From Planctomycetota bacterium (GTDB taxonomy: Bacteria; Planctomycetota; Phycisphaerae; Phycisphaerales; UBA1924): DNA of 45,170 nt. Below the pieces are notes generated by a model. That model had not been told where the DNA came from. It ran no database searches and saw nothing but the letters and a program-made list of their open reading frames with translations. Below, piece by piece: positions 31,587 to 41,531 of this stretch; the stretch's first letter is position 1, and each line of letters begins with the position of its first letter. Both the position numbers and the translations under genes were made by a program. Where the stretch lies: NCBI GenBank assembly GCA_003696725.1, contig RFGI01000135.1, forward strand, positions 1 through 45,170. The letters are read 5' to 3'.

Positions 31587-34500
31587 ATGCCGACGCAACC
31601 CGGTTCAACCAGCCCGGCGCAGCCCGCGCGCGACGCCGGGGCGGCGCCGTTCCGATACACGGCCGGCTTCGCCAACGAGATCGAACGCGCCTGGCAGGCC
31701 CGCTGGGCCGAGGCCGGCGTCTATCACGCGCCCAACCCGGCGGGCGACCTCGCCGAGGGGTTCGAGGCCGTCGCGGACCGGCCCAAGTGCTACGTCCTGG
31801 ACATGTTCCCGTACCCCAGCGGGCGCGGGCTGCACGTCGGGCACCCCCTGGGCTACATCGCGACGGACATCCTGGCCCGCTACAAGCGGATGACCGGGTT
31901 CAACGTGCTCCACGCGATGGGGTACGACGCGTTCGGCCTGCCCGCGGAGCAGTACGCCGTCCAGACCGGCACGCACCCGCGCGTCACGACCGAGCAGAAC
32001 ATCGAATCCATGCGCGCCCAGCTGCGCCGCCTGGGGCTGGGGCACGACGAGCGGCGCAGCGTCGCGACGACGGACGTGCCGTTCTACCGCTGGACGCAGT
32101 GGATCTTCCTCCAGATCTTCAACGCGTGGTACGACGAGGCCGAGGACCGCGCCCGCCCGATCGCGGAACTGATCGAGGCGTTCGAGGCCGGCGCCCGCGC
32201 GCCCGCCGGCCCGCACAATCCCGAGGGTCGGGCGTGGGCGGAACTCGACGAGGGCGCCCGCCGGCGGATCGTCGATTCGCACCGGCTGGCGTACCTTGAT
32301 GAGCAGCCGGTCAACTGGTGCCCCGCGCTGGGGACGGTGCTGGCCAACGAGGAGGTCACCGCCGAGGGGCGGTCCGAACGCGGCGACCACCCCGTCTACC
32401 GCCGGCCGATGAAGCAGTGGGTGCTGCGGATCACCGCGTATGCCGAGCGGCTGCTGCGCGACCTGGACCTCGTGGACTGGCCCGAGCCGGTCAAACTGAT
32501 GCAGCGCAACTGGATCGGGCGCAGCGAGGGCGCCCGGGTCCGCTTCGAGGTCGAGGGCGGCGCCGGCGCGATCGAAGTGTTCACGACCCGGCCGGACACG
32601 GTCTTCGGCGCCACGTACATGGTGCTGGCGCCGGAGCACCCGCTGGTCGAGTCGATCACGCCACAGGCGTGGCCCGAGGGGACGGACGATCGGTGGACCG
32701 CGGGGGCCAAGAGCCCGCGCCGCGCCGTCGAGGAGTACCGCGCTCAGGCCGCGGCTAAGTCCGACGTGCAGCGGCAGGCGGACACCAAAGAGAAGACCGG
32801 CGTCTTCACCGGCGCCTTCGCCGTCAACCCGGCGTCCGGGGCGCGCCTCCCCATCTTCATCGCGGATTACGTGCTGATGGGCTACGGGACGGGGGCGATC
32901 ATGGCCGTCCCCGCGCACGACGAGCGCGACTTCGATTTCGCACGAGAACTGGCCCTGCCGACCCGCGACGTGGTGTACCCGGCGCCGATCGCCGCGGCGG
33001 CGTGGTTCCTCACCCACACGGAGGACCCAGACGCCTTCCCACTGGGGTGGGATCTGGCGCTGGCGGACTTCGTGGCCCTGGCGACACTCGAGGGCTACTT
33101 CGCCGCCGCGTACCCCTCGATCCTGCGCAAGGTGGCCCGGCGGCGCGACCCGGCCGGCGGCCGGCCCGCCGACCCGCTGTCGGTGATCTCGCCCAATCCG
33201 GGGGCGGTCGGCGAGCGGCGCGGCGTGGTGCAGCGCGAGTGGATCGAGGCGCTGGGCGAGATCATCGGGATGGGGTTCACCGCGGCGCGCGACCTGTTTA
33301 CGCGGGCGGTGTACTGGGCGCACGCGGGCGAGGCCTACACCCAGCCGGGCGTCGCCGCCAACTCCCCCCCGATCGACGGCCTGCCGACCGATGAGGCCAA
33401 GGCCGCGATCACGTCATGGCTGGAGGATCGGGGCGCCGGTGAGTCCGCCGTGACGTACAAACTCCGCGACTGGCTCTTTAGCCGGCAGCGGTATTGGGGC
33501 GAGCCGTTCCCGATCGTGTACGACGAGGCGGGCCTGCCTGTGGCGCTGCCGGAGTCGATGCTGCCGGTGGAGCTGCCGGAGCTGGAGGACTTCGCGCCGT
33601 CGGCGTCGGACGACCCGGACGCGCCGCCGCGCCCCCCGCTGGGCCGGGCCGAGGGGTGGGCCGAGGTCACGCTCGATCTGGGCGATGGGCCCAAGCGGTA
33701 CACGCGCGAGCTCAACACCATGCCGCAGTGGGCGGGCTCGTGCTGGTACTACCTCAGGTACCTGGACCCCACCAACGATCGGGCGTTCTGCGATCCGGCG
33801 AACGAGCGGTACTGGATGCGCGGGGACGCCCCGGCCCGAAGGGGCGGGGTGGACCTGTACGTCGGCGGGGTCGAGCACGCCGTGCTGCACCTGCTGTACG
33901 CCCGGTTCTGGCACAAGATCCTCTACGACCTGGGGCGCGTCTCGACGGTCGAGCCCTTCCAGCGGCTCTTCAACCAAGGCTACATCCTGGCGCCCGCGTA
34001 CCGCGACGCGCGGGGCGTGTACGTCGAGGCGCACGAGGTCGAGAAGCGCGACGGCGCGTTCTTCTTCCGCGGCGAGCCCGTGACGCGCGAGTTCGGCAAG
34101 ATGGGCAAGAGCCTGAAGAACTCCGTCACGCCGGACGAGATCTGCACGGAGTTCGGCGCCGACACGCTCCGGCTCTATGAGATGTACATGGGCCCGCTGG
34201 AGCAGTCCAAGCCCTGGAACCCGCGCGACATCGTGGGCATGCACCGGATGTTGCAACGCATCTGGCGCACCCTGGTCGACGAACAGTCCGGTGAGGGCCG
34301 ACTGACCGACGAGCCGGCGTCGCGGGAGTTGCGCGGCCGGCTGCACCGCACGATCGCCGGCGTGCGGGAAGACCTCGAAGCCCTGCGCTTCAACACAGCG
34401 ATCGCCAAGATCAACGAGTTCAACAACGCGCTGGACTCGTCGGCGTCGTGCCCCCGGGAAGTGGGCGAGGCGCTGATCCTGATGCTCGCGCCGCTGGCGC

Positions 34501-34787
34501 CGCACGTCGCCGAGGAGGCCTGGCGCCGGGTCGGGGGCGAGGGGTTCGTGGTGCGCCGGCCGTTCCCCGTCGCGGACCCGGACCTGCTGGTGGAGGAGGA
34601 GGTCCAGATCGCGGTGCAGATCAACGGGAAGGTGCGCGGGCGGGTGTCCACACCCGCGGGCGCCGACGAGGAGGCTCACCGGGCCGCCGCCCTGGCCGAC
34701 CCCGCCATCGCCCGGCTGATCGAGGGCAAGGCGATCCGCAAAGTGATCGTCGCGCCCGGCCGGCTGGTGAACATCGTGGCGACGTGA
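31587..34787 (+). CDS. leuS: Leucyl-tRNA synthetase
   Basis: Class I synthetase that charges tRNA-Leu. The HIGH signature is HVGH at residues 83-86 within [16 protein letters not shown], and KMSKS appears as KMGKS at 838-842. The editing domain shows [20 protein letters not shown] and [18 protein letters not shown]; the tRNA-binding end shows [10 protein letters not shown]. At 1066 residues it is about 200 longer than typical bacterial LeuRS, owing to an N-terminal leader, an insertion near residues 180-220, and a large insertion between the editing domain and the return to the catalytic core (about residues 465-605). Similar enlargement is known in planctomycete LeuRS. Nothing suggests loss of function. 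Confidence 0.96.
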   Translation: MPTQPGSTSPAQPARDAGAAPFRYTAGFANEIERAWQARWAEAGVYHAPNPAGDLAEGFEAVADRPKCYVLDMFPYPSGRGLHVGHPLGYIATDILARYKRMTGFNVLHAMGYDAFGLPAEQYAVQTGTHPRVTTEQNIESMRAQLRRLGLGHDERRSVATTDVPFYRWTQWIFLQIFNAWYDEAEDRARPIAELIEAFEAGARAPAGPHNPEGRAWAELDEGARRRIVDSHRLAYLDEQPVNWCPALGTVLANEEVTAEGRSERGDHPVYRRPMKQWVLRITAYAERLLRDLDLVDWPEPVKLMQRNWIGRSEGARVRFEVEGGAGAIEVFTTRPDTVFGATYMVLAPEHPLVESITPQAWPEGTDDRWTAGAKSPRRAVEEYRAQAAAKSDVQRQADTKEKTGVFTGAFAVNPASGARLPIFIADYVLMGYGTGAIMAVPAHDERDFDFARELALPTRDVVYPAPIAAAAWFLTHTEDPDAFPLGWDLALADFVALATLEGYFAAAYPSILRKVARRRDPAGGRPADPLSVISPNPGAVGERRGVVQREWIEALGEIIGMGFTAARDLFTRAVYWAHAGEAYTQPGVAANSPPIDGLPTDEAKAAITSWLEDRGAGESAVTYKLRDWLFSRQRYWGEPFPIVYDEAGLPVALPESMLPVELPELEDFAPSASDDPDAPPRPPLGRAEGWAEVTLDLGDGPKRYTRELNTMPQWAGSCWYYLRYLDPTNDRAFCDPANERYWMRGDAPARRGGVDLYVGGVEHAVLHLLYARFWHKILYDLGRVSTVEPFQRLFNQGYILAPAYRDARGVYVEAHEVEKRDGAFFFRGEPVTREFGKMGKSLKNSVTPDEICTEFGADTLRLYEMYMGPLEQSKPWNPRDIVGMHRMLQRIWRTLVDEQSGEGRLTDEPASRELRGRLHRTIAGVREDLEALRFNTAIAKINEFNNALDSSASCPREVGEALILMLAPLAPHVAEEAWRRVGGEGFVVRRPFPVADPDLLVEEEVQIAVQINGKVRGRVSTPAGADEEAHRAAALADPAIARLIEGKAIRKVIVAPGRLVNIVAT

Positions 34788-34808
34788 GCCGGCCCGACGC
34801 GGGCGGGC

Positions 34809-35912
34809 TTAGCGCTCGTCGATGAGGGCGAGCTGGCGTTGGAGTTGGGCCAGCCGCTCGCGGGCCTGGACGACCCGGTCGGCGGCGTCGGCGCGATCGT
34901 GCGGGCTCAGGCCGGGATCCGAGGCGGCGGCGACGGCGGCGTCGAGCCACGCCGACACCTGCTCGATCTGACGCACCAGGCTGGCCCGGGACATGTTCTG
35001 CGGGACGGCCTGCGGCTGGATCACCCGGACCTGCGCCTGCCCCGGGCGGAGAACGATCTGCGTCGAGGTCGCACGGCCGGCGCCGGCGAGCTCGGCTCTG
35101 CGGCGCGGGGCTCTATTGCCCCCACGCCCGCCGGGGATCAGGCCGGTCTCGGGGCGCAGGCCGGTCTGGTCGGCGTTCGGCATGGGGACCCACACGCTCT
35201 GACCGTCGGCCGTCGGCGTCGCCGCCAGTCGGCCCGCGTCGCGCAGCGTCAGGCCCATCCGCTGGAGCCGGTAGGACCACGCCGCGGCGAGGTCACGATC
35301 CGAGACGGGCTGGGCGTTGCCCAGGTCCTCGTACCGGCCCAGGGGCACGTCGACGGTCAGGCGCCGACCACCCCGGCGGATGACCATGGGCATGGTCTCG
35401 CCGGGGTCGTGCGAAAGGATGCGGTAACGCAGCGGGAGCCACGGCTGGGTCCCCACCCCGGTCAGGGTCAGGGGCGCCCCGTCGGCGCGCTCGACGACGT
35501 CGCCGGGCATAAGGACGGCGGCGGCGGGGAACTCCGGGATGACGCGCGACAGCCGGACGCCGCTGGCGAACGCGCCGTCGAACTGCACGCCCAGCCCGGC
35601 GCGGGACGTGGAGGCGAACTGTTCGAAGAGGGCCGACTCGAGCCGGGCCCGCTGCTCGGCGGAGAGGGACGCGATCTCGACGCCCGCGGCGCTGAGGTCG
35701 GCCGGGCCGACGCGCATCTCCGCCAGGGCGCGGGTGGCGGCCTCGCGGCTCGAAAACGTGTCGGCGCCGAGCTGGTCGACCAGCCGCCGGACCTCGCTCG
35801 CGCGGCTGGCCGCATCGGGCTGCGCCCCCGCGGGCGCCGACGCCGACAGATTCGCCAAGGCGGCGACGAGCGCGACGAGGGCGAGTCGGGGACTGGGCGT
35901 GCGGCGGGTCAT
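34809..35912 (-). CDS. Secreted PDZ-domain protein
   Basis: 367 residues with a signal peptide (LALVALVAALANLSASAPAGA). A helical segment of about 80 residues (VRRLVDQLGADTFSSREAATRALAEM) is followed by a PDZ-like domain: GLGVQFDGAFASGVRLSRV, FPAAAVLMPGDVVERADGAPL and MVIRRGGRRLTVDVPLG. A Pro/Arg-rich linker and a C-terminal helical pair (ASLVRQIEQVSAWLD, RLAQLQRQLALI) complete it. No protease domain is present, so it may be an adaptor or inhibitor in the periplasm. GGGAGG lies before the ATG. Its gene follows yicC by 86 bases. Confidence 0.7.
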   Translation of the reverse strand: MTRRTPSPRLALVALVAALANLSASAPAGAQPDAASRASEVRRLVDQLGADTFSSREAATRALAEMRVGPADLSAAGVEIASLSAEQRARLESALFEQFASTSRAGLGVQFDGAFASGVRLSRVIPEFPAAAVLMPGDVVERADGAPLTLTGVGTQPWLPLRYRILSHDPGETMPMVIRRGGRRLTVDVPLGRYEDLGNAQPVSDRDLAAAWSYRLQRMGLTLRDAGRLAATPTADGQSVWVPMPNADQTGLRPETGLIPGGRGGNRAPRRRAELAGAGRATSTQIVLRPGQAQVRVIQPQAVPQNMSRASLVRQIEQVSAWLDAAVAAASDPGLSPHDRADAADRVVQARERLAQLQRQLALIDER

Positions 35913-35954
35913 GGGGCCTCCCGGCCGGGTTCGGGCCTGCCCGGCTCTGCGGCG

Positions 35955-35960
35955 ATTCTA
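35955..35960 (-). promoter_or_regulatory. Possible -10 of the PDZ gene
   Basis: TAGAAT on the minus strand, 42 bases before the ATG, leaving room for a normal leader with GGGAGG. No -35 recognisable. Confidence 0.3.
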
Positions 35961-35998
35961 CCGGGGACGGGGCGGCCGGGCCGCGGCGGGCCGGGTGG

Positions 35999-36889
35999 TT
36001 ATTCGACGTTCTGGACCTGTTCCTTGATGCGGTCGATGGCGCCCTTGATCTCGACCACCGCCCGGCTGATGGCCGCGTCGTTGGACTTGGAGGCCATCGT
36101 GTTGGCCTCGCGGAGCATCTCCTGGGAGACGAAGTCGAGCGTCCGGCCGACGGGCGCCTCGGCGTCGGCGCCGATGAGGCTCTCGAACTGATCGAGGTGG
36201 GCCCCCAGACGGGCGATCTCCTCGGTGATGTCCGTCTTCTCCGCGTAGACGGCGATCTCGCGCACCAGGCTCGTCTGGTCCACGTTCACCTCAACGTCCG
36301 CCAGCAACTGATCGATCCGGGCGCGGAGCCGGTCCTGGTACTCGTCGACCACCAGCGGGGCGCGCTGGGCCACCACGGCCAGCCGATCGCGGATCACCCG
36401 CACCAGGTCGGCGAGCTCCTTCGCCAGGACCTTGCCCTCGGCGGCGCGGCTGGCGAGCACCGCGTCGCACGCCCGCGCGGTCAGGTCCTTGAGCGCCGCG
36501 GCGATCCGGGCCCGGCGCTCGAGGTCGTCCGCGGGCGGCTGGAGCACGCCGGGCAGCGCCAGGAGGGCCGCCGCGTCGACCGTGACGGCGCCCGCGTCGA
36601 CGCCCGGGGCGGCGCGCAGGGCGTCGAGGTACGACGACAGCGCGCCGGCGTTGACGGCGTAGGCGGCGTCGGCGCCCTCGTCCGAGCAGCGCACCGCGAG
36701 CACGATCGACCCGCGGCTGAGCCGCCGGCGGAGGATGGGTTCGAGCTCGGCCTCGACGCCCTGGAGCTCCTCGGGCAGGCGCCAGACGGCCTTGAAATAC
36801 TTGCCGTTGAGGCTGCGCACCTCGACGGCCAGGTGCGCGCCGTCGGCGTCGCCCGACGCCTCGCCGAACCCGGTCATGCTGCGGATCAT
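35999..36889 (-). CDS. yicC: YicC family endoribonuclease
   Basis: 296 residues with the family ends intact: MIRSMTGFGEA at the N-terminus, EVRSLNGKYFKAVWRLPEEL next, then EYQDRLRARIDQLL, REIAVYAEKTDITEEIARLGAHLDQF, GRTLDFVSQEMLREANTMASKSNDAAIS and EIKGAIDRIKEQVQNVE (YicC and DUF1732 halves). YicC is described as an RNase involved in mRNA turnover. Start fixed by the MIRSMTGF motif. It lies 37 bases after secG and probably belongs to the tpiA-secG-yicC run. Confidence 0.94.
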   Translation of the reverse strand: MIRSMTGFGEASGDADGAHLAVEVRSLNGKYFKAVWRLPEELQGVEAELEPILRRRLSRGSIVLAVRCSDEGADAAYAVNAGALSSYLDALRAAPGVDAGAVTVDAAALLALPGVLQPPADDLERRARIAAALKDLTARACDAVLASRAAEGKVLAKELADLVRVIRDRLAVVAQRAPLVVDEYQDRLRARIDQLLADVEVNVDQTSLVREIAVYAEKTDITEEIARLGAHLDQFESLIGADAEAPVGRTLDFVSQEMLREANTMASKSNDAAISRAVVEIKGAIDRIKEQVQNVE

Positions 36890-36926
36890 CGGCGGCGCCC
36901 CCCGACGCGGCGCGGTCGGCGCGGCG

Positions 36927-37448
36927 TCACCCGCCGCTCCCCGGGTCGGGGTCCGGCGCGGGCTCGCCGGCGGGCGGTTCGGTCGAGGGCTCGGCGTTCG
37001 GGTCGGCGCTTTGCTCGGTCGGGGTCGGGGCGCCATCCTCCGGCGGATTGACGGGAGCCGTCCCGCCCGCGCTCTCGGGCTGGGCGTCGGGCGCGGTCGT
37101 CTCCGGTGGGGCGATCGGGATGACGGCCGAATCCGCGGGTTCGCCGGTCGCCGGCGCGAGGGTGGGGATGTCGGCGACGTCCGGGCGGACGGCGAAGTTC
37201 AGCAGCGCCGCCGTGACCAGGAACACGACGAAGATGGTGATCGTCGCCCAGGTCAGAACGTCCCCGGTGCGGGCGCCGAAGGCCGTCTGCCCGCTGCCGG
37301 CGGCGCCCCCGCCGAACGCGCCGCCCAGCCCGCCGCCCTGCGGCCGCTGGATCAGCACGATCAGGATCATGACGATCGACACGAACAAAAAGAACACGAT
37401 CCCGACGGCCGTGAGCCACGGCGCGGTCTGGGCGAGCGGAAGGATCAT
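36927..37448 (-). CDS. secG: Protein translocase subunit SecG
   Basis: Inner-membrane partner of SecYE. Two membrane segments (AVGIVFFLFVSIVMILIVLI and WATITIFVVFLVTAALLNF) flank the typical cytoplasmic loop QRPQGGGLGGAFGGGAAG and FGARTGDVLTWAT. The family is about 75-110 residues; this one has 173 because of a Pro/Glu/Ala-rich tail of about 80 residues that looks disordered. ATG overlaps the tpiA stop by four bases, so the two are coupled. The tpiA-secG order is common in bacteria. Confidence 0.94.
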   Translation of the reverse strand: MILPLAQTAPWLTAVGIVFFLFVSIVMILIVLIQRPQGGGLGGAFGGGAAGSGQTAFGARTGDVLTWATITIFVVFLVTAALLNFAVRPDVADIPTLAPATGEPADSAVIPIAPPETTAPDAQPESAGGTAPVNPPEDGAPTPTEQSADPNAEPSTEPPAGEPAPDPDPGSGG

Positions 37449-38245
37449 GGCGTGGTGGCTCCGTGGGCGGCGCGGGCCCCACGGGCCGCGGCGCAGATGT
37501 CCAGAAAACCGCGGGCGTCCAGCGACGCGCCGCCGATGAGCCCGCCGTCGACGCCGGGCCGGCTGAACAGTTCGGCGGCGTTGCCGGGCTTGACCGACCC
37601 GCCGTAGATGATGCGCACAGACTCGGCGGTGTCGGCGTCGTAGAGATCGCTCAGGACCGCGCGGAGGCGCGCGTGCGCCTCCTGGGCGTCCTCGGGCGTC
37701 GCCGTGCGCCCCGTGCCGATGGCCCAGACCGGCTCGTACGCGACCACCAGCCGGGACGGGTCGTCCAGGTCGGCGCCCTGCAGCGCCGAGCGCGCCTGCC
37801 GTTCGTTGACCGCGTCGGTCAGGCCGGCTTGGCGTTCGTCGAGCGTCTCACCGACGCACAGCACGCACGTCAGGCCCGCGTCCAGGACAGCCCGGCACTT
37901 GCGCGCGACCAGGTCGTCGGGCTCGCCGATGATGTGCCGGCGCTCGGAGTGGCCGACGAGCACGGCCGACACCGACAGGTCGCCCAGCATGGGGATCGAG
38001 ACCTCGCCGGTGAACGCGCCGTCGGGCTCGGGGTAGCAGTCCTGGGCGCCCAGCGCCAGGCCGGACCGGGCCAATGCCAACGTGGCGCCGACGGCGTCGA
38101 GGTGGACGAACGCGGGGAAGAGGGCGACCTCCAGCGCCTCGGAGGCCGGGTCGTCGCCGGCCAGGGCGCGCGCCAGCGCCACCGCGCCCTCGCGGGTGAG
38201 GTTCATCTTCCAGTTGCCGCCCACGAAGGGCCGTCGCGTGGTCAT
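37445..38245 (-). CDS. tpiA: Triosephosphate isomerase
   Basis: 266-residue TIM barrel interconverting dihydroxyacetone phosphate and glyceraldehyde 3-phosphate. All catalytic segments are present: GGNWKMN (Lys), VLVGHSERR (His electrophile), VVAYEPVWAIGTG with the catalytic Glu and start of loop 6, IIYGGSVKPGNA and DGGLIGGASLD at the phosphate site. First gene of the tpiA-secG-yicC run, with a promoter-like TATACT about 65 bases upstream. Confidence 0.96.
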   Translation of the reverse strand: MTTRRPFVGGNWKMNLTREGAVALARALAGDDPASEALEVALFPAFVHLDAVGATLALARSGLALGAQDCYPEPDGAFTGEVSIPMLGDLSVSAVLVGHSERRHIIGEPDDLVARKCRAVLDAGLTCVLCVGETLDERQAGLTDAVNERQARSALQGADLDDPSRLVVAYEPVWAIGTGRTATPEDAQEAHARLRAVLSDLYDADTAESVRIIYGGSVKPGNAAELFSRPGVDGGLIGGASLDARGFLDICAAARGARAAHGATTP

Positions 38246-38597
38246 GCGTGGTCGCCGGGGGGGATCGCGGCGCGGAGGGGCCGGTGGGCCCGGACGCCGA
38301 ACCGGGCAGTATACGGACCCCGCCGCGGCTGTCCCGCGGGTCAGTGGGAAGCCCGGGGGGTGGCGCGGGCTGTGCGGGCTGGTGGGTGTGAGACCTTCGC
38401 GGCTCGGTCAATCGCGCCGGTGGCGCCGGTCGGGGTCTTCAGCGGTCGGGGGGCCCAGCCGATGCTCGGCCGAACCCCGGGCTGGGCGCCCGCGGGTGAT
38501 GGGACCGGCGGCAGATGCGCCCGGCGCAGGGGGCGCGGCGAGGCCGGGGGAACGAGCGAGGGAGCGCCGCACGACGCGCGAGCCAACGGAGTCAGCC
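38246..38597. other. 352-base gap without a gene, between divergent tpiA and the coiled-coil lipoprotein
   Basis: Besides the tpiA promoter, it holds an 8-bp inverted repeat GCCCAGCC (38453-38460) and GGCTGGGC (38480-38487) with a 19-base loop. Open frames exist on both strands but have no protein-like features. I see no RNA gene. Confidence 0.5.
38308..38335 (-). promoter_or_regulatory. Sigma-70-like promoter of tpiA-secG-yicC
   Basis: On the minus strand GGGACA (38335-38330) and TATACT (38313-38308) with 16 bases between. The -10 matches 5 of 6 positions and the -35 matches 4. It would give a leader of about 60 bases. Confidence 0.45.
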
Positions 38598-41504
38598 ATG
38601 AGCCGCAGCCACACCGTCACGCCGATCACGAAGAGAGACACGATCCGGGGCGCCGCGCTGAAGGTGGCCCTCGCCGCCGGGCTGGCGGTGTCCGCGGTGG
38701 GGTGCGCGACGGGCCCGACTCGGCACGCGTACGCGGGCGCCTCGGCGACCGGCCGGTTGGCGGCGCGCTCGGGCGTAACCGTCGATCCGAACCAGACCGT
38801 CGGGCGGTACGACGCGGCGTGGTACGCCGAGCGGGCCAACGCCGAGGGCCTGCCCCCGTTGTGGCTGGGTGAAGCCGTGCAGGCGACGGCCGAGACCCGC
38901 GCCGCCCGGGCCCGGGCGATCGCTGCGCGGGTGGCGGCGCACGCCGACGAGAACAAGGCGCTCGCCCAGGCCGAGGCGCAGCTCCGGCAGGCGATCGGCG
39001 CCGAGCAGATCGCCGTCGCCGACGCCCAGGGGCTGCGCCAGGCGCTCGACGCCCGGCTCGACGAGTTGACCACGGGCGTGGCGGCGCGGGAGTCGGCGAT
39101 CGAGTCCGAGGCCCGGCTCAACGACGCCAACGTCCGGTCGATGGTCGAGGAGCGCCAGGCGGCGTTCGAGGCCATGCGCTCGCAGGCCGTCGCCGAGTTC
39201 GAGCGCGCCCAGGCCGAGCACGAGCGGATGCTCGCCGAGCGCGCCGAGGTGCAGGCCGCGGGCCAGACGGACATCCGCACGATGACGCAGATCGCCGACC
39301 TGACCGAGCAGCGGGCGCAGCAGAAGGTCGCGTCGCTGCGGGCCCAGGCCGACGCCGTGCGTCAGCAGTCCGAGGCGCTGGTGCAGGACCTGAGCCAGCG
39401 GATCGACTCGCTGACCGAGCAGATCGGCGCCGAGAGCTCGAGCCTGCGGGCCCGGTCGGCGTCGCTGGCCCAGGCCGGTCAGGCCCGGCATGACGCCCTC
39501 CTGGCCGAGGCCGAGGCCCTCGCCGCCCGCGACGGCGAGCACGAGGTCGCGCAGCGCACGATCGCGGCTCAGTCCGCGCTGGCGCAGGCCAAGGCCCGCT
39601 TCGCCGAGGCCCAGCAGCAGGCCGACGCGGTGATGGACGAGACCAAGGGCTCGATCGAGCGCATGCGCGCCGAGGCCGAGAAGTTCCTCCTGATCACCGA
39701 CGCGGACTACCAGCAGCAGATCGCGGCGACCAAGCGCTTCCGTGAGCACAACCTCGCGGACGTGTTCGTCGGTCGGGCCAAGGCCGACCGGATCGAGCGC
39801 GAGGCGCGCGAGGAGTTCGTCAAGGCCCAGGCCGCCGCCCTGGCGCGGGCCGGCCGGGAGGAGGCGGCGCACCTGTCGGACCTGGCCCAGAAGCAGTTCG
39901 AGGAACTCAAGGCCCAGGCCGAGGCGGACGCCGCCCGCATCCGCGCCGAGGTCACCGCGGCCCTGGCGCAGCAGATGGCGCAGAACTCGACCGAGCTCCC
40001 CGGCAAGACCGAGGGCCTCGGCGCCGCGGCGAACGGCGCGGACACGGGCTCAAAGAAGAAGAGCGGCAAGAACGCCAAGAACCCGCCGAACGGGCCGGCC
40101 GATGCCCAGCCCCCGGCGACGCCGAACGATCCCACGTTCGCGCAGACGCCCGCGCCGGCGCAGCCGCAGGTCGCGGCCAAACCGGCCGTCGTCGAGCCCG
40201 AGCACGTCGCCGCGTTCAAGGTGGCCCTGGCCGAGGCCACCCGCCTGCGCGCCGAGGCGGACGCGAAGGAGCGGGCCCTCCTGGCGACGTACGAGGAGCG
40301 GATGCAGACGCTCGAGGCCTGGCGCCGACAGCAGGACGCCCGGCACGAGCAGATGATCACCGAGGTGGGCGTCTTCGCCCAGCAGGCGACCGTCAAGGCG
40401 GACGCCATCCGCGCCAAGGCGGAGAAGACGCTGCGCCTGGCGCAGGCCGAGCACGACAGCGCCGTCGCCGACGCCGAGGCGTTCCGGTACGACACGCAGG
40501 CGCGGATCACGACGCTGCGGGCCGAGGCCCAGCGGGTGCTGGAGGAGTCCGAGGCCGAGTCGTCGCGGTTGCTGGCGCAGGCCGAGGCCGTCGACGCCGG
40601 CGGCGCCGCGGAGCTGCGGGCGCTGGAGGCGCAGCGCGCCGCGGCGCAGACCCGCGGCGAGGCCGAGGCCCGGGCGCTGATCGCCGAGGCAGCCGCCGTC
40701 GAGGCCGGCCAGGGCGCCCAGGTGGCGCAGATGCGGCAGGAGATCGCCTCGGCGGAGCGGATCCTCCGGGCGGAGCTGGCCCGGCTCGATCAGGCCGCGG
40801 AGTCGTTCATCCAGATCGCGCGGGCGTCGTACGACGAGGCCGTCACCCTCGCGGACGCCTTCGCGGAGAAGACGCGGATCGCGTCGGCGCGGATGACGAT
40901 CGACAACGAGGTGTCGCGGAAGATCGCCCTGGCCGCGGTCGAGCACCAGCGGAACCTGGTCAACGCGGAGGACCTGGCCGGGCAGGCCGAGGTCGAGCGC
41001 CGGCTGGCGCTGGCCGCGGCGTCGCGCGAGCAGGCCGAGGCCGAGGACATCGCCCGGCGGGCCGGCGTCTACGCCCGGTCGCAGGGCGTCGAGGCGCGGG
41101 TGAACACGGCCCTGGTCAGCGCCGACGCGCAGGACGAGAACGTCCGCGCGGTGTTCGAGTCGCGGATCGCGTCGGTGCAGGCCGACCGCGACCGCGCCTT
41201 CGCCCATGAGTACCTGTCGGACGCCCAGCGTCAGGCCCGGCTGGCCAAGGCCCAGGCCGCCGCGGCCGCGTACCGCGACCTGTCGCAGGCCGCCGTGGCG
41301 CTGCTGAGCGAGAAGCAGCAGGCGTTCGAGCGGTCGGCGCGGGTGAACTGGGACGCGCGCCTGGCGATGCCCGCGAGCGACGTGGAGCTCGAGTGGCCGA
41401 CGCTCGATCCCTCGTTCCCGTCGCTCTTCGACGGCGAGCCCGCCCAACGCCCCGCGTTCGCGAACGTCAACGAGGACGGCTCGGTCGGCGGCTTCGACAA
41501 CTGA
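38598..41504 (+). CDS. Giant Ala/Glu-rich coiled-coil lipoprotein
   Basis: 968 residues, not recognised as a named family. The N-terminus carries a lipoprotein signal ending AVSAVGC (lipid Cys 36) followed by Ala, which by the usual rule means outer-membrane sorting. From about residue 95 to the end the chain is almost wholly helical and rich in Ala, Glu, Arg and Gln (for example ALAQAEAQLRQAI, RAEAEKFLLITDADYQQQIA), broken only by a Lys/Pro/Asn-rich linker near residues 475-535. The two helical halves share phrases such as RAEADAKERALL and the AEAxxLxAEA rhythm. It could form a long periplasmic fibre or spacer. GGAG lies before the ATG. Followed by a strong hairpin. Confidence 0.85.
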   Translation: MSRSHTVTPITKRDTIRGAALKVALAAGLAVSAVGCATGPTRHAYAGASATGRLAARSGVTVDPNQTVGRYDAAWYAERANAEGLPPLWLGEAVQATAETRAARARAIAARVAAHADENKALAQAEAQLRQAIGAEQIAVADAQGLRQALDARLDELTTGVAARESAIESEARLNDANVRSMVEERQAAFEAMRSQAVAEFERAQAEHERMLAERAEVQAAGQTDIRTMTQIADLTEQRAQQKVASLRAQADAVRQQSEALVQDLSQRIDSLTEQIGAESSSLRARSASLAQAGQARHDALLAEAEALAARDGEHEVAQRTIAAQSALAQAKARFAEAQQQADAVMDETKGSIERMRAEAEKFLLITDADYQQQIAATKRFREHNLADVFVGRAKADRIEREAREEFVKAQAAALARAGREEAAHLSDLAQKQFEELKAQAEADAARIRAEVTAALAQQMAQNSTELPGKTEGLGAAANGADTGSKKKSGKNAKNPPNGPADAQPPATPNDPTFAQTPAPAQPQVAAKPAVVEPEHVAAFKVALAEATRLRAEADAKERALLATYEERMQTLEAWRRQQDARHEQMITEVGVFAQQATVKADAIRAKAEKTLRLAQAEHDSAVADAEAFRYDTQARITTLRAEAQRVLEESEAESSRLLAQAEAVDAGGAAELRALEAQRAAAQTRGEAEARALIAEAAAVEAGQGAQVAQMRQEIASAERILRAELARLDQAAESFIQIARASYDEAVTLADAFAEKTRIASARMTIDNEVSRKIALAAVEHQRNLVNAEDLAGQAEVERRLALAAASREQAEAEDIARRAGVYARSQGVEARVNTALVSADAQDENVRAVFESRIASVQADRDRAFAHEYLSDAQRQARLAKAQAAAAAYRDLSQAAVALLSEKQQAFERSARVNWDARLAMPASDVELEWPTLDPSFPSLFDGEPAQRPAFANVNEDGSVGGFDN

Positions 41505-41531
41505 ACCCGGCGCCCCGGCGTCGAGTGGATC

